A stretch of DNA of 64,000 nucleotides from Alcanivorax sp. (GCA_013823245.1 PNLU01000001.1:29031-93030); one strand, 5' to 3'. Shown: positions 20,950-33,033, counted from the stretch's first letter. Program-made: numbers and translations. Notes: generated by a model from the letters alone, not told the origin.

Positions 20950-21802
20950 CGGTGTCTCCGGGCGGTGTCCGGCCCAGTGTAACGCGGTCATGACCGGCGA
21001 GGTCACGGCGGGTTTCGATACCGATAAATCCGGCATCATGCAGAATCTGCCGTACCGCTTCGCCCTGGTCGTAGCCATGCTCCAGGGCCAGCAGTCCACC
21101 GGCGCGCAGGCGCTCATGGCTCTGCGCGGCGATGATGCGGATATCCGCCAGCCCGTCGCTGCCTGCGGCCAGGGCGGTGCGCGGCTCAAAGCGCACGTCG
21201 CCCTCCTCCAGATGCGGGTCATCGTCGGGAATATAGGGGGGATTGCTGACCACGGCGTCGAGGGGCCCCTGCAACTGGCTGCACCAGTTGGATTGCAGCG
21301 GCTGCACATTGCCAGCACCCAGCCGCTGCCGGTTACGCTCCACCAGGTCGAGGATCGCGGTACTGGTGTCCACGGCGATTACTTGCCAGGCCGGGCGCGC
21401 CAGCGCCAGGCTGATGGCAATGGCGCCGGTACCGGTACCCAGGTCGGCCACGCGTTGTGGCCGATCCGCCGACAGGCTGTCGAGCACCGTATCCAGCAGC
21501 AGTTCGGTGTCCGGGCGCGGAATCAGGGTATCCGGTGACACCAGAAATTCATGCCCGTAAAACTCGCGACGACCAATCAGATAGGCCACCGGCTCACCGG
21601 CAACACGCCGCGCCACCCATTCCTGAAATTGCCGTGCTTCGCTGTCGCGGGGGATGTGCTCGGGCCAGGTGAACAGAAAGCTGGTCGGCTTGCCGAGGCA
21701 GTGCGCCATCAGCACGCGGGCATCCAGGTCTGCGCTGGGGCTGTGGCCGTCCAGCCGTTGCCGGGCGGCGCGCAGCAATTCGCCGACGCTGGCCGTCATC
21801 AC
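20939..21802 (-). CDS. prmC: peptide chain release factor N5-glutamine methyltransferase
   Basis: [18 protein letters not shown] motif; located next to prfA. Confidence 0.95.
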   Translation of the reverse strand: MMTASVGELLRAARQRLDGHSPSADLDARVLMAHCLGKPTSFLFTWPEHIPRDSEARQFQEWVARRVAGEPVAYLIGRREFYGHEFLVSPDTLIPRPDTELLLDTVLDSLSADRPQRVADLGTGTGAIAISLALARPAWQVIAVDTSTAILDLVERNRQRLGAGNVQPLQSNWCSQLQGPLDAVVSNPPYIPDDDPHLEEGDVRFEPRTALAAGSDGLADIRIIAAQSHERLRAGGLLALEHGYDQGEAVRQILHDAGFIGIETRRDLAGHDRVTLGRTPPGDTDAQ

Positions 21803-22887
21803 GCCTGCCCGGACAAGGCCGCAAGCTGCTCGGCCTGGTGTTCGGCCTGCAGGGCATCCAGCACATCATCCAGACTGCCCTCCATGACTTCAGCCAGTTT
21901 GTAGAGGGTCAGATTGATGCGATGATCGGTGAGCCGCCCCTGCGGAAAATTGTAGGTGCGAATGCGCTCGGAGCGATCGCCGGAGCCGACCAGCGACTTG
22001 CGGGTGGCGGCCATGTCCTGCTGCTGTTTTTGCTGCTGGGCATCGTAGATACGTGCCTGCAGCAATGACATGGCCTTGGCCTTGTTCTTGTGCTGGCTGC
22101 GTTCATCCTGGCATTCGACCACGATACCCGTGGGCAAGTGCGTCAGGCGCACCGCCGAATCGGTGGTGTTCACGTGCTGCCCGCCCGCACCGGAAGAACG
22201 GTAGGTGTCGACACGCAGATCTTCGTTGCGGATCGTCACGGCTTCCAGTTCATCAGCTTCCGCCATGACCGCCACGGTGCAGGCCGATGTGTGGATGCGC
22301 CCCTGGGATTCCGTCGCCGGTACGCGCTGGACACGATGGGCGCCGGACTCGAACTTGAGCCGCGAATAAACGCCATTGCCCGTGACACGGCAGATCACTT
22401 CCTTGTAACCGCCCATTTCGCCTTCGCTGGCACTGACCTGTTCAACGCGCCAACCCTGGCTGTCGGCATAGCGGCTGTACATGCGCAGCAGATCACCGGC
22501 AAACAGCGCGGCTTCGTCGCCCCCCGTGCCGGCACGAATTTCCAGAAAAACATTACTGTTGTCGCGCGGATCCCGGGGCAACATCAGGCGCTGCAATTCG
22601 GTCTCCAGTTCCTCACGACGACTGCGGGCCTGGCGCGCTTCATCCTGCCCCATGGCGCGCATGTCGGGGTCGCTGTCCTGCTGCATCGCCTCCGCTTCGG
22701 CCAGCGTTGTCTCGATCTGCCGATAGGCCGCAAAACACTGCACCACATCTTCCAGTTCGGCGTACTCGCGCGACAGGTCACGAAAGCGCCCCTGCTGATT
22801 GATCACGTCAGGATCAGACAGCAACGCCGAGAGTTCTTCATGGCGGTCGCACAGGCGTTCAAGTTTGGTGCGCAGGGAATCTTTCAT
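21799..22887 (-). CDS. prfA: peptide chain release factor 1
   Basis: GGQ motif [40 protein letters not shown]. Confidence 0.97.
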   Translation of the reverse strand: MKDSLRTKLERLCDRHEELSALLSDPDVINQQGRFRDLSREYAELEDVVQCFAAYRQIETTLAEAEAMQQDSDPDMRAMGQDEARQARSRREELETELQRLMLPRDPRDNSNVFLEIRAGTGGDEAALFAGDLLRMYSRYADSQGWRVEQVSASEGEMGGYKEVICRVTGNGVYSRLKFESGAHRVQRVPATESQGRIHTSACTVAVMAEADELEAVTIRNEDLRVDTYRSSGAGGQHVNTTDSAVRLTHLPTGIVVECQDERSQHKNKAKAMSLLQARIYDAQQQKQQQDMAATRKSLVGSGDRSERIRTYNFPQGRLTDHRINLTLYKLAEVMEGSLDDVLDALQAEHQAEQLAALSGQA

Positions 22888-22889
22888 GG

Positions 22890-24155
22890 TCAGTCGTCAC
22901 GCAACAGCAGTTCGCGGGCAATGGACAGGGACTCGGTGCGATTTTCCGCCGCAAAACGGCGCAGCTGCACACTGGGCTGGTGCATGACCTTGTTCAGCAG
23001 CGCATGCTGGAAGCGCCGCAGGACCTCTGCCGGGTCCCCGCCCGCTTCCAGTTGTGTCATGGCCTTGTGCAATTCTTCGTCACCCATGGCGGCCACCTGC
23101 TCGCGGTAGCTGCGCAGGGTATCCACCGCCGTCAGTTCACGCTGTTCGCGGGCATAACGCGACAGCGCCTGATCGATGATGCGTTCGGCTTCAGCCGCCG
23201 CATCCTGACGCTGCCGGACATTTTCCTCGATCGCCTCGTGCAGGTCATCCACGGTGTACAGATATATGTCCTGCAGGGTGCCCACCTCGGGTTCGATATC
23301 TCGCGGCACGGCAATATCCACCATGAAGATCGGCCGATGGCGGCGCTTCTTCAAGGCGCGCTCGACCATCCCCTTACCCAGTACCGGCACCGGGGCGGCG
23401 GTACAGGAAATCACGATGTCGGTGCGCTCGAGCACCACGGGAATTTCTTCCAGCGTCACGGCACGCCCCTGCACCTCACGGGCCAGCGCATCGGCGCGGT
23501 TCAGGGTGCGGTTGGCGATGGTGATGTCGGCCACGCCCTGATCCCGCAGGTGGCGGGCCACCAGTTCGATCATGTCACCGGCGCCGATCAGCAGTGCGCG
23601 GCTCTGCCGCAGGTCTGCAAAAATATGCCGGGCAAAGGACACTGCCGCGTAGGCCACAGACACCGGATGCGCACCGATGCCGGTGTCCGTGCGAATACGT
23701 TTGGCGACGCTGAAGACGTGCTGGAAGGTACGGGCCAGACTGGTTTCCAGCGCGCCGCTTTCATGGGCCCGGGCATAGGCATCACGCATCTGGCCCAGAA
23801 TCTGCGGCTCGCCCAGCACCAGGGAATCCAGGCCGCCAGCGACACGCATCATGTGCCGTAGCGCCTGATCGTCCTGATGCAGATACAGCGCCTCACGCAG
23901 ACGTGCCGTCTCCAGCCCGTGCCAGCGCGCCAGCCACAGCGCCAGATCCGGCCCGGTGCCCGTGGCCGCGTCGCTATCGATCAGGCAATAGATTTCAGTG
24001 CGATTGCAGGTGGAGAGCAGTGCTGCCTCGCGCACCCCGGGCTGCTGGCGCAGATCCGCCAGAGCGGCCGGGATCTGCGCCTCGGGGAACGTCAGGCGTT
24101 CGCGCAAGCCCAATTCGGCCGTGGTGTGATTGACGCCTGTGGCGAGTAGCTTCAT
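22890..24155 (-). CDS. hemA: glutamyl-tRNA reductase
   Basis: [28 protein letters not shown]. Confidence 0.97.
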   Translation of the reverse strand: MKLLATGVNHTTAELGLRERLTFPEAQIPAALADLRQQPGVREAALLSTCNRTEIYCLIDSDAATGTGPDLALWLARWHGLETARLREALYLHQDDQALRHMMRVAGGLDSLVLGEPQILGQMRDAYARAHESGALETSLARTFQHVFSVAKRIRTDTGIGAHPVSVAYAAVSFARHIFADLRQSRALLIGAGDMIELVARHLRDQGVADITIANRTLNRADALAREVQGRAVTLEEIPVVLERTDIVISCTAAPVPVLGKGMVERALKKRRHRPIFMVDIAVPRDIEPEVGTLQDIYLYTVDDLHEAIEENVRQRQDAAAEAERIIDQALSRYAREQRELTAVDTLRSYREQVAAMGDEELHKAMTQLEAGGDPAEVLRRFQHALLNKVMHQPSVQLRRFAAENRTESLSIARELLLRDD

Positions 24156-24180
24156 GCCCGATATGCCCGCTCGGTGCCGA

Positions 24181-24214
24181 AATGGACGGTGTCTGGGAAT
24201 GGACGGTGTCTGGG
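24181..24214. repeat. perfect 17-bp tandem duplication
   Basis: AATGGACGGTGTCTGGG x2 head-to-tail in the hemA / TPR-lipoprotein divergent intergenic region. Confidence 0.9.
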
Positions 24215-24346
24215 TGGCGCATTTTGCGGGATTTATCCCGCCAAAACAATGTCATAGCCACTATAGCGCCAATAGGCACGGTGGGCAGCCGCGCGCCCTT
24301 GTGCCATTATTGGCCCTCGTTCTCTGCCAGCGGATTACCCACCGCA

Positions 24347-26059
24347 ATGCCGACCATGCCTTATGCCCTGCCTGTCACTCTGGCCCTGATGCTTGCCCTG
24401 ACCGGCTGTGCCCGGCATGCCACCGACACCATGCCGCCGGAACCAGAGCCAGCCCCGACCCCGGTGTATGCCCCTTACGATACCGCCATTCTGGCCGATC
24501 TGCTGGCGGCCGAGTTGGCCGCCCAGCGCAATCGTCTGGATGTCAGCCTGGCCTATTATGCCGAAGCCGCACGCCGCACCCGCAGCCCGGAAGTGACCGG
24601 TCAGGCTGCGCGCCTGGCGGCCTATCTGGAAGAACCGGCGCTGGCGCTGGAGCTGTCCGAACGCTGGCTGCAAATGACACCGCACGACACCACCGCCCTG
24701 GAGATTGCGGCGCTATCGCATATCAGCCTGGGCGATACCGATGCGGCCGCAACCTATATCGACACGCTGCTGTCCCGCGATCCGCAAGGGGCTCTGGTAC
24801 GCCTGGTTACCCAGGCGCGGGGGCTGGATGCGGCGGGCAACACCCGCCTGCTGGCTGCGCTGGCGGGCCTGACGGACCGTTACCCGGACCAGGCACCGCT
24901 GTGGTACGCCCGCGCCCTGCACCTGCAATTGCAGGACAATCCCGAAGCCGCACTCGCCGCCACCGAGGAAGCCCTGCGACGCCAGAGCGACCATGAAGAA
25001 GCGCTGCTGCTCAAGGGTCGTCTGCTGTTCGAACTCGGACACCGCGACCAGTCCCTGCGGCATATGCAACGGCTGGTAAGGCGTTACCCCGAGGCGCGCC
25101 GCGCCCGTGTGCTGTATGTGCGGTTGTTATTGCAGGATGGCCAGACCCGTGCCGCCTTCCGCCAGCTCGAAGTCCTGGCCGAACAACACCCCGACGACCC
25201 GGACCTGCGTTACTCGCTGGCCCTGTACGGCATGGAACATGGCGCCCGGGATCAGGCGCGCGAAGTGCTGATATCGCTGATGGACAGTGGCTACCGGGAA
25301 GACGAAATCCGCAGCTTCCTGGCACAGATCGCCGAACAGGATGGCGATATCGATCAGGCCATTGACCATTATCTGGCGATTCGTGATCCGGAAATCGCAT
25401 TGCGTGCCCGGGTGCAGGCGGCCCGCCTGTATCAGGAGAGCGGCCGCTCTGCGGAACGCGAGGCGCTCATGGCGCGCCTGCGCGACCATTACCCGGCGCA
25501 TCTGCCCACCCTCTATGCCGCCGAGGCGGAGCTGATCGGCACCGAGGACCCGCAGGCGGCTTACACCCTGCTGGATCAGGCGGTGGCTGACCTGCCGGAG
25601 AATATCGAGTTGCGCTATGCCCGCGCCCTGGCCGCCGAGCGCATTGACGAGCTGGCACAAACCGAAGCCGACCTGCGTTTTATCCTGGCGCAGCGGCCGG
25701 ACGATCCGGATGCGCTCAATGCGCTGGGCTACACCCTGACAGACCGGACAGACCGCCACGAGGAAGCCTACGATTATATTCGCCGTGCGCTGGATCAGAA
25801 GCCGGACAATCCGGCGATTCTGGACAGCATGGGCTGGGTACTGTTCAACCTGGGGCGCGCCGAGGAAGCGCTGCCCTACCTGAAACGCGCCTATGAAATG
25901 TACCCGGACAATGAAGTCGCCGCGCATCTGGGCGAGGTGCTCTGGACGCTGGGCCGCCAGGATGAGGCTCGCGCCGTGTGGGAAGACGCACAGCAGCGCG
26001 AGCCCGACGGACGCCATGTCCGTGACACCCTGGAACGACTGACCGGACAGAATTCATGA
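24347..26059 (+). CDS. TPR-repeat lipoprotein
   Basis: Lipobox LTGC, multiple TPR repeats (EEAYDYIRRALDQKPDNPAILDSMGWVLFNLGRAEEALPYLKRAYEMYPDN). Confidence 0.88.
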   Translation: MPTMPYALPVTLALMLALTGCARHATDTMPPEPEPAPTPVYAPYDTAILADLLAAELAAQRNRLDVSLAYYAEAARRTRSPEVTGQAARLAAYLEEPALALELSERWLQMTPHDTTALEIAALSHISLGDTDAAATYIDTLLSRDPQGALVRLVTQARGLDAAGNTRLLAALAGLTDRYPDQAPLWYARALHLQLQDNPEAALAATEEALRRQSDHEEALLLKGRLLFELGHRDQSLRHMQRLVRRYPEARRARVLYVRLLLQDGQTRAAFRQLEVLAEQHPDDPDLRYSLALYGMEHGARDQAREVLISLMDSGYREDEIRSFLAQIAEQDGDIDQAIDHYLAIRDPEIALRARVQAARLYQESGRSAEREALMARLRDHYPAHLPTLYAAEAELIGTEDPQAAYTLLDQAVADLPENIELRYARALAAERIDELAQTEADLRFILAQRPDDPDALNALGYTLTDRTDRHEEAYDYIRRALDQKPDNPAILDSMGWVLFNLGRAEEALPYLKRAYEMYPDNEVAAHLGEVLWTLGRQDEARAVWEDAQQREPDGRHVRDTLERLTGQNS

Positions 26060-26634
26060 TCCGCAACGCCCTGCCCCTGCTCTTCATATTCAATCTGCTG
26101 CTTCTCAGCGCGTGTCAGACCCGTCCGCTGGTCACGGTCGATGACTTCGAGCGCGCCGAAGACCTGCAACACTGGAACATCACCGGCCGACTGGGTTACC
26201 GCACCGCCAGCGACGGTGGCAATGCCAGCCTCGACTGGCGCCAGCGCCGCGAGGGTGGCCGCATCCATTTCTCCGGCCCGCTGGGTTTCGGCAGTGCCGA
26301 ACTGCGTTGGGACGACACCAGTGCCATGCTCGACACCGGCCGCGAGCAACTGACCGCCACTTCCCCGGCCGCACTGGCCTGGCACCTGACCGGCCTGATG
26401 ATTCCCGTGGATGCCCTGTATTACTGGGTGCGCGGCCTGCCCTGGCCGTGGGCCGAGAGCACGCCGCAGTACGACGATCAGGGCCGTCTGGTGACGCTGG
26501 ATCAACTGGGCTGGTCGCTGCGTTTTGACCGCCATGAGCGAGTCGCAGGACTGGAATTGCCACACCGGGTACGCGCCAACCTCAATGGCGACAGCTTTAC
26601 CCTGATTGTCCAGCACTGGGTGCCACAACCGTGA
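26056..26634 (+). CDS. lolB: outer-membrane lipoprotein insertion protein LolB
   Basis: Lipobox LLSAC; WNITGRLGYRT...; genomic position between TPR protein and ispE. Confidence 0.9.
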   Translation: MIRNALPLLFIFNLLLLSACQTRPLVTVDDFERAEDLQHWNITGRLGYRTASDGGNASLDWRQRREGGRIHFSGPLGFGSAELRWDDTSAMLDTGREQLTATSPAALAWHLTGLMIPVDALYYWVRGLPWPWAESTPQYDDQGRLVTLDQLGWSLRFDRHERVAGLELPHRVRANLNGDSFTLIVQHWVPQP

Positions 26635-27518
26635 CACCGGCGCACGACACGCTGGTGCTGCCGGCACCCGCCAAACTGAACCTGTTCCTGCACGTGACCG
26701 GCCGCCGCCCGGACGGCTACCACACCCTGCAAACCCTGTTCACGCTGCTGGATCACGGCGACACCCTGACCCTGCACCGGGCAGACGCTCTGCAGCTGGA
26801 CGCGCCCGACGTGCCGGGCCCCATGGAGGACAACCTGGTCTGGCGCGCCGCACGCCTGTTGCAGACACACACTGGCTGCACACAGGGGGCGCATCTGACA
26901 CTGACCAAGCGACTGCCGGCGGGTGGCGGGGTGGGCGGCGGCTCCAGCGATGCCGCCACCACCCTGCTCGGTCTCAACCGGCTCTGGAAACTGAATCTGG
27001 AACCTGCCGAACTGGCCACGCTGGCGTTGCAACTGGGTGCCGACGTGCCGGTGTTCGTGCACGGCCACACGGCATTTGCAGAGGGGATCGGTGAGCAGCT
27101 GACGCCGGTGCTTTTGCCGCCTTGTGACTATGTCGTGATACACCCCGGAATCAGCGTCGCGACCGCACAAATATTCAATGACCGGGAATTGACAAGGCAT
27201 ACCCCCGTCAGTACAGTAGCGGCCTTTCTTGAGCCGGGCACCCGGAAGCACTTTCGCAACGACTGTGAACCCGTTGTACGGCGGCTTTTCAGGCCCATTG
27301 CTGATGCACTGGACTGGCTCAGGGAAGCAGTTGGCGAGAGCCACCTGACCGGCACCGGAGCCTGCATTTTTGCGCCCGTGCCGAGTCGGCAGAACGGCAC
27401 AGCAGTGCTGGCCAATCTGCCGCCGCGCTGGACAGGTTTCGTCGCGCGGAGCTGCAATCGCTCACCGCTGCTTGCGGCACTGGATGAGCACACAGCTTCG
27501 CACTGCGACAACGGTTAG
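26631..27518 (+). CDS. ispE: 4-diphosphocytidyl-2-C-methyl-D-erythritol kinase
   Basis: PAPAKLNLFLHVTGRRPDGYHTLQTLF, LPAGGGVGGGSSDAATTLLGLN. Confidence 0.96.
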   Translation: MTPAHDTLVLPAPAKLNLFLHVTGRRPDGYHTLQTLFTLLDHGDTLTLHRADALQLDAPDVPGPMEDNLVWRAARLLQTHTGCTQGAHLTLTKRLPAGGGVGGGSSDAATTLLGLNRLWKLNLEPAELATLALQLGADVPVFVHGHTAFAEGIGEQLTPVLLPPCDYVVIHPGISVATAQIFNDRELTRHTPVSTVAAFLEPGTRKHFRNDCEPVVRRLFRPIADALDWLREAVGESHLTGTGACIFAPVPSRQNGTAVLANLPPRWTGFVARSCNRSPLLAALDEHTASHCDNG

Positions 27519-27521
27519 CGT

Positions 27522-27597
27522 TGGGGTATAGCCAAGTTGGTAAGGCAGCGGGTTTTGATCCCGTCATTCCCAGGTTCGAGTCCTGGTACCCCAGCCA
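27522..27597 (+). tRNA. tRNA-Gln (anticodon TTG)
   Basis: TGGGGTATAGCCAAGTTGGTAAGGCAGCGGGTTTTGATCCCGTCATTCCCAGGTTCGAGTCCTGGTACCCCAGCCA, cloverleaf with encoded CCA. Confidence 0.97.
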
Positions 27598-27765
27598 CTA
27601 ATTCACAGTCACGTGATAGATCATGCCGGCGACGGCTGCCTCTGGCGCCCACCGGCTGATCGGGTTACGACAGCGCCGGCCCGCCGCTACCTGCATCAGC
27701 GTCCCCCCTGCGTTGTCGTGTTATCCAGACACAACAGAAACCGACACGATCCCCGGGGAGCGCCA

Positions 27766-28725
27766 GTGTCCAAACTCGTTATCTTTACCGGCAACGCCAA
27801 TCCCGAACTGGCCCAGGCCATGGTGCGCCAGCTGAATATTCCGCTGGGCGCGGCCAACGTGGGCACCTTCAGTGACGGCGAAGTCGCCATCGACATCCAC
27901 GAGAATGTGCGCGGCAAGGACGTCTTCATCGTCCAGTCCACCTGCAACCCGACCAACAACAACCTGATGGAAATCCTGGTCATGGCGGATGCGTTGCGAC
28001 GCTCTTCCGCAGGCCGGATCACCGCGGTCATTCCCTACTTTGGTTATGCCCGTCAGGATCGCCGGGTGCGTTCGGCCCGGGTACCGATTACCGCCAAGGT
28101 GGTCGCCGACATGATCACCACCGTCGGCATCGACCGCGTGGTAACAGTGGACCTGCATGCTGACCAGATTCAGGGCTTCTTCGATATTCCGGTGGACAAC
28201 GTCTACGCCACCCCGCTGATCGTGGCCGACATCGAGCGCCAGAATTACGAGGACATGATGGTGGTGTCCCCGGACGTGGGCGGTGTGGTACGGGCCCGCG
28301 CACTGGCCAAGCAGCTCAACGATGCCGACCTGGCGATCATCGACAAGCGCCGCCCGAAGGCCAACGAATCCCAGGTCATGCACATCATCGGTGAAGTCGA
28401 AGACCGCAGCTGCATTCTGGTGGACGACATGGTCGACACCGCAGGCACCCTGTGCAAGGCCGCCAAGGCCCTGAAAGAGCATGGCGCCAGGAAGGTGGTC
28501 GCCTACTGTACCCACCCGGTGCTGTCCGGCGCCGCCATCAGCAATATCAAGGACTCCGAACTGGACCAGCTGGTGGTGACCGACACCATCCCGCTGTCCA
28601 CCGCCGCCCGGGACTGCGGCCGCATTCGCGTGCTGTCGCTGGCGCCGATGCTGGCCGAAACCATCCGCCGGGTGAACAACGAGGAATCCCTGTCTGCCAT
28701 GTTCGACCGGCTCGAACTGGTCTGA
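27766..28725 (+). CDS. prs: ribose-phosphate pyrophosphokinase
   Basis: [46 protein letters not shown] start proposed. Confidence 0.97.
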   Translation: MSKLVIFTGNANPELAQAMVRQLNIPLGAANVGTFSDGEVAIDIHENVRGKDVFIVQSTCNPTNNNLMEILVMADALRRSSAGRITAVIPYFGYARQDRRVRSARVPITAKVVADMITTVGIDRVVTVDLHADQIQGFFDIPVDNVYATPLIVADIERQNYEDMMVVSPDVGGVVRARALAKQLNDADLAIIDKRRPKANESQVMHIIGEVEDRSCILVDDMVDTAGTLCKAAKALKEHGARKVVAYCTHPVLSGAAISNIKDSELDQLVVTDTIPLSTAARDCGRIRVLSLAPMLAETIRRVNNEESLSAMFDRLELV

Positions 28726-28734
28726 GCCGCCCGG

Positions 28735-28769
28735 GGCGGGGCCTGCGGCCCCGCCAGCACTGGCTTTTT
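28735..28769 (+). terminator. probable terminator-like hairpin downstream of prs
   Basis: GGCGGGGCC-TGC-GGCCCCGCC, T-run about 10 nt further downstream. Confidence 0.45.
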
Positions 28770-28863
28770 GCAGTGTGCCAGTAGATAATGCGCCCCCTTT
28801 TTAACCAAACCTCCCGGCAGGCCTGGTCGCAGGGCCCGTCAGGGACATACCGGAGATTCACCC

Positions 28864-29496
28864 ATGAGCAATGAATTTTTGCTGCATGCAGAGGGCCGCA
28901 GCGATGTGGGGAAAGGTGCGAGCCGCCGCCTGCGTCGTCTGGAAGCCCGCATTCCCGGCATCATCTACGGTGGCAAGACGGCCCCGCAGATGGTGACCCT
29001 GGAACTGCGTGAGCTGGCCAAGGCACTGGAAAATGAGGCGTTCTACAGCCACGTCCTGACCCTGGATGTCGATGGCAAGAAGCAGCAGGCCGTTCTGCGT
29101 GACCTGCAGCGTCACCCGGCCAAAGGCACGCCGATGCACGCTGACTTCCTGCGCGTGGACAAGACCCACAAGATCACCATGCAGGTCCCGCTGCACTTCA
29201 TCAACGAAGACAAGTGTGTGGGCGTGAAGCAGCAAGGCGGCAAGATCAACCACAACGCCTCTGAAGTGGAAGTCAGCTGTCTGCCGCAGAACCTGCCGGA
29301 GTTCATCGAAGTCGATATGGCTGCGGTAACCCTGGACCAGGTGGTTCACCTGTCTGACCTGAAACTGCCGAAAGGCGTGGAGCTGGTCGCCCTGAGTCAT
29401 GGCGAAGACCATGACCTGCCGGTAGCCGCCGTCCACGCGCCGAAAGGCGGTGCGGTTGACGAGGCAGAAGACGGCGAAGACGGCGAAGAAGACTGA
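28864..29496 (+). CDS. rplY: 50S ribosomal protein L25/general stress protein Ctc
   Basis: [41 protein letters not shown]. Confidence 0.96.
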   Translation: MSNEFLLHAEGRSDVGKGASRRLRRLEARIPGIIYGGKTAPQMVTLELRELAKALENEAFYSHVLTLDVDGKKQQAVLRDLQRHPAKGTPMHADFLRVDKTHKITMQVPLHFINEDKCVGVKQQGGKINHNASEVEVSCLPQNLPEFIEVDMAAVTLDQVVHLSDLKLPKGVELVALSHGEDHDLPVAAVHAPKGGAVDEAEDGEDGEED

Positions 29497-29507
29497 CAGG
29501 CAGGACT

Positions 29508-30098
29508 GTGGCGGATCCGATACGACTGATCGTTGGCCTGGGCAATCCGGGCGCGCAGTATGCGGACACCCGCCACAATGCCGGTGCCTGGTATGTGGAC
29601 GCCCTGGCGAGAAGCCAGGGCGTTTCACTTTCCGAAGACAAGAAGTATTTCGGCCTGACCGGCCATTTCACCTTCGGCGGCGAAACCGTTCGTCTGCTGA
29701 TCCCCACGACGTATATGAATCGCAGTGGCCAGGCCACCGCCGCACTCGCCAATTTTTTCCGTATTCCCGTTACGCAGATACTCGTGGCCCACGATGAACT
29801 GGACCTGCCGCCGGGTGTAATCCGTCTGAAAAAGGGCGGCGGCCACGGCGGGCACAACGGCTTGCGCGACATGATCAGCAAACACGCCAATCAGCGTGAT
29901 TTTGTGCGACTGCGGATTGGCATCAGCCATCCCGGCAGCGCCGACCTGGTCACCCCCCATGTGCTGGGCAAACCGGCCCCCGCAGACCGGGAACGGATCG
30001 AGCGCGCCATTGACGAAGCACTGCGCTACACCGGTGAAATCGTGCGTGGCGAGATTGATCAGGCGATGAACCAGTTGAACGGTTTCCGCGCCAACTGA
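29508..30098 (+). CDS. pth: peptidyl-tRNA hydrolase
   Basis: [38 protein letters not shown]. Confidence 0.97.
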   Translation: MADPIRLIVGLGNPGAQYADTRHNAGAWYVDALARSQGVSLSEDKKYFGLTGHFTFGGETVRLLIPTTYMNRSGQATAALANFFRIPVTQILVAHDELDLPPGVIRLKKGGGHGGHNGLRDMISKHANQRDFVRLRIGISHPGSADLVTPHVLGKPAPADRERIERAIDEALRYTGEIVRGEIDQAMNQLNGFRAN

Positions 30099-30104
30099 TC
30101 CGGC

Positions 30105-30887
30105 TTACATCACCATCGCTTCGTCAGCCAGCACCACCCCGGCCTGACGATCCTGCGCATAGCGCTGCATCACCCACTGGCCGGCCGACTGCGCACGCAG
30201 CACCGCAGACTGTTCCCGCAGTACCGCAGGCCTGCGCGCCTCGGGGAGGAAATCCCAGGGTGTGCCCGGCGGCATGAACAAGGGCGCATACAGCGATGCC
30301 GCCGTGATATCCGCCAGCGTCAGGCGCTGCCCGACCAGATAGCGAGAGGGGTTACCCTGAATGCGTTTTTCAATCAGGGCCAGACCTTCCTGAAGGCGCT
30401 GGAAGGAGTGCGCGACGGGCTCTGCGCTGACGCGGTACAGCCGCGCCACACCCTTTTCCGTCACCGGCATCAGCAGGCGCTGCACCATACCCGGCAGGCG
30501 ATAGGGCCCGAACATGGCCTGCATCACCTCCGGCCGCCCCAGCAACTGACCGTAGAGCCAACGCCGCACATGCACACCATAGCGGTCGAACTGCTGCTCC
30601 AGCTCAATCACCTGCTGGCGCTGCTCGGCGTCATCGGGCACCAGCGGGTTGTTGGGGTAATACTTGTCCAGGTAATAGGCAATCCGAGTGGAATCGCCCA
30701 CCAGCCGCTTGCCATCACGCAACACCGGCAGCGTATTGACCCCGGCCCGGGCGCGGGTGAACAAGCGGTGCGGGCCGGGCAGCAGATTGCGCTCCACATA
30801 GGCCAGCCCCTTGTGATCCAGCAGCCAGCGCGCCTTCTCGCAATAGTGGGAAATCGGAAACTGGTACAACACGCGTGTCGCCGACAT
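30105..30887 (-). CDS. glutathione S-transferase family protein
   Basis: LYQFPISHYCEKARWLLDHKGLAYVERNL, LTLADITAASLYAPL. Confidence 0.88.
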   Translation of the reverse strand: MSATRVLYQFPISHYCEKARWLLDHKGLAYVERNLLPGPHRLFTRARAGVNTLPVLRDGKRLVGDSTRIAYYLDKYYPNNPLVPDDAEQRQQVIELEQQFDRYGVHVRRWLYGQLLGRPEVMQAMFGPYRLPGMVQRLLMPVTEKGVARLYRVSAEPVAHSFQRLQEGLALIEKRIQGNPSRYLVGQRLTLADITAASLYAPLFMPPGTPWDFLPEARRPAVLREQSAVLRAQSAGQWVMQRYAQDRQAGVVLADEAMVM

Positions 30888-31052
30888 GAAGCTCTCCTGA
30901 CAGGTATGCGTGCAGTCTAGAAGCGCTGCAGCGTACCGCCACGGCGTGGGCGCCACGGTCAATCGTCATCAGGGCCAATCCGGACCCGCGCCGGTGGCGG
31001 AGCCCCGCGACTTTCAGTAGCATTGCGGCCCTCGGTCAACCGGAGCACCTCC

Positions 31053-32144
31053 ATGGGTTTCAAATGCGGTATCGTCGGCCTGCCCAACGTGGGCAAGTCC
31101 ACCCTGTTCAATGCCCTCACCAAGGCCGGCATCGAAGCCCAGAATTTCCCGTTCTGCACCATTGAGCCGAACACCGGCGTGGTGCCCGTGCCGGATCCGC
31201 GTCTGGATCAACTGGCCGCTATCGTCAGTCCTGAACGGGTACTGCCTGCGACCATGGAGTTTGTCGATATCGCCGGTCTGGTAGCCGGTGCTTCCCAGGG
31301 CGAAGGGCTCGGTAACAAGTTCCTGGCCAATATTCGCGAAACCGAAGCGATTGCCCATGTGGTGCGCTGCTTCGAAGACGACAATATTGTCCACGTGGCG
31401 GGCCGCGTGGCACCGCTGGATGATATCGCCACCATCAACACCGAGCTGGCGCTGGCGGATATGGAAACTGTGGAAAAGGCGCTGCTGCGTGCACAGAAAG
31501 CCGCCAAGGGCCAGGACAAGGACGCCGCTGCACTCGTCGTGGTGCTGGAAAAGGTGCTGCCCGCGCTGAACGAAGGCCGTCCGGCCCGCAGCGTCGCACT
31601 GGATGACGATGAATTGAAACGGCTGCGTTCCTACAACCTGCTGACGCTCAAGCCGACCATGTACATCGCCAACGTCAACGAAGACGGCTTCGACAATAAT
31701 CCACTGCTCGACGCCGTGCGCGAACTGGCCGAGAGCGAACAGGCGGTGGTGGTGCCGATCTGCGCCAAGATCGAATCCGAAATCGCCGAACTGGACGACG
31801 ACGAGAAACAGGAATTCATGGCCGACCTGGGCATGGAAGAGCCGGGCCTGAACCGCGTGATCCGCGGTGGTTACCGCTTGCTCGGCCTGCATAACTACTT
31901 TACGGCGGGCAAGAAGGAAGTGCGCGCCTGGACACTGCCCGTTGGCGCCACGGCACCGAAAGCCGCGGGTGTGATCCACACCGATTTCGAAAAGGGCTTC
32001 ATTCGCGCCGAGGTGACCGCGTTCGACGATTTTGTTGCCTGCAACGGCGAACAAGGCGCCAAGGACGCGGGCAAATGGCGTCTGGAAGGCAAGGAATACG
32101 TGGTCAAGGATGGCGACGTTATCCACTTCCGTTTCAACGTCTGA
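31053..32144 (+). CDS. ychF: redox-regulated ATPase YchF
   Basis: [39 protein letters not shown]. Confidence 0.97.
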   Translation: MGFKCGIVGLPNVGKSTLFNALTKAGIEAQNFPFCTIEPNTGVVPVPDPRLDQLAAIVSPERVLPATMEFVDIAGLVAGASQGEGLGNKFLANIRETEAIAHVVRCFEDDNIVHVAGRVAPLDDIATINTELALADMETVEKALLRAQKAAKGQDKDAAALVVVLEKVLPALNEGRPARSVALDDDELKRLRSYNLLTLKPTMYIANVNEDGFDNNPLLDAVRELAESEQAVVVPICAKIESEIAELDDDEKQEFMADLGMEEPGLNRVIRGGYRLLGLHNYFTAGKKEVRAWTLPVGATAPKAAGVIHTDFEKGFIRAEVTAFDDFVACNGEQGAKDAGKWRLEGKEYVVKDGDVIHFRFNV

Positions 32145-32195
32145 GAGGGCTTGACAGGGCACCGCCCCTGCCGGAGAATTCGCGCTCTCCAAAAT

Positions 32196-32272
32196 GGCTA
32201 CGTAGCTCAGCTGGTTAGAGCACAGCACTCATAATGCTGGGGTCGGTGGTTCAAGTCCACCCGTAGCCACCA
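32196..32272 (+). tRNA. tRNA-Met (anticodon CAT)
   Basis: GGCTACGTAGCTCAGCTGGTTAGAGCACAGCACTCATAATGCTGGGGTCGGTGGTTCAAGTCCACCCGTAGCCACCA. Confidence 0.96.
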
Positions 32273-32304
32273 TCTCCTTGCTCCGTCCTTCGCGCATGAA
32301 TCAC

Positions 32305-32349
32305 TAAACCATATTGGTTTACTTTCCCTGATTAAACCGATACGGTTTA
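32305..32349. promoter_or_regulatory. two copies of a palindromic operator-like motif immediately upstream of the satD-like gene
   Basis: TAAACCATATTGGTTTA (32305-32321) and TAAACCGATACGGTTTA (32333-32349), 28 bp centre-to-centre, second abuts the ATG at 32353. Confidence 0.75.
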
Positions 32350-32352
32350 GTC

Positions 32353-33033
32353 ATGACAACGCCCGACCCTTCGCCTTATCTGGTCCTGATTGCGGACATC
32401 CGCGACTCCCGTCGCCTGCCGGACCGCCAGGCCACGCAAGCCCGGCTGCATGAGGTGCTGATGCAGCTGAACACCGCTGCGCCAGACCGTCTGGCCTCAC
32501 CCTATACCATTACTCTGGGCGACGAATTCCAGACCGTCCTGCTGCGCGGCGATACCGTCTTCGCCGACATCGTTTACGTGATGTCTGCCATGCACCCGGT
32601 GACGCTGCGCTTTGCGCTGGCGACCGGGACGCTGGACACACCGATCAATCCCGACCAGGCCATTGGCATGGACGGCCCGGCCTTCCATGCTGCACGCAAG
32701 GCCATCGAGCATCTCAAGACAACGGACGGCGTACTGGCGATTGTCCACGGAGACAGCGAGACTGGCGGTGCCCTGCTGGACGATCTGCTGGACGACCTGG
32801 TGGAGGGTTCGCTGGGACTGCTCAATCATCACCTGCGCAAGTGGAAACCGTCGCGACTGGCTGTGCTCAGTGGGCTACTGAACGACATGGGCGTCCCGAC
32901 CATCGCCAGACACCTGGGCATGAGTGAACAGGCCGTGTACAAGAACATGCGCGCTGGCGAGCTGGAACACGTCATCCACCTGTTCCAGACATTTACCACG
33001 CTGATCAACCGCCGACTGCAACAGGTGTCATGA
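32353..33033 (+). CDS. SatD family protein with C-terminal HTH-like segment
   Basis: YLVLIADIRDSRRLPDR..., FALATGTLDTPINPDQAIGMDGPAFHAARKAIE; C-term MGVPTIARHLGMSEQAVYKNMRAGELE. Confidence 0.8.
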   Translation: MTTPDPSPYLVLIADIRDSRRLPDRQATQARLHEVLMQLNTAAPDRLASPYTITLGDEFQTVLLRGDTVFADIVYVMSAMHPVTLRFALATGTLDTPINPDQAIGMDGPAFHAARKAIEHLKTTDGVLAIVHGDSETGGALLDDLLDDLVEGSLGLLNHHLRKWKPSRLAVLSGLLNDMGVPTIARHLGMSEQAVYKNMRAGELEHVIHLFQTFTTLINRRLQQVS

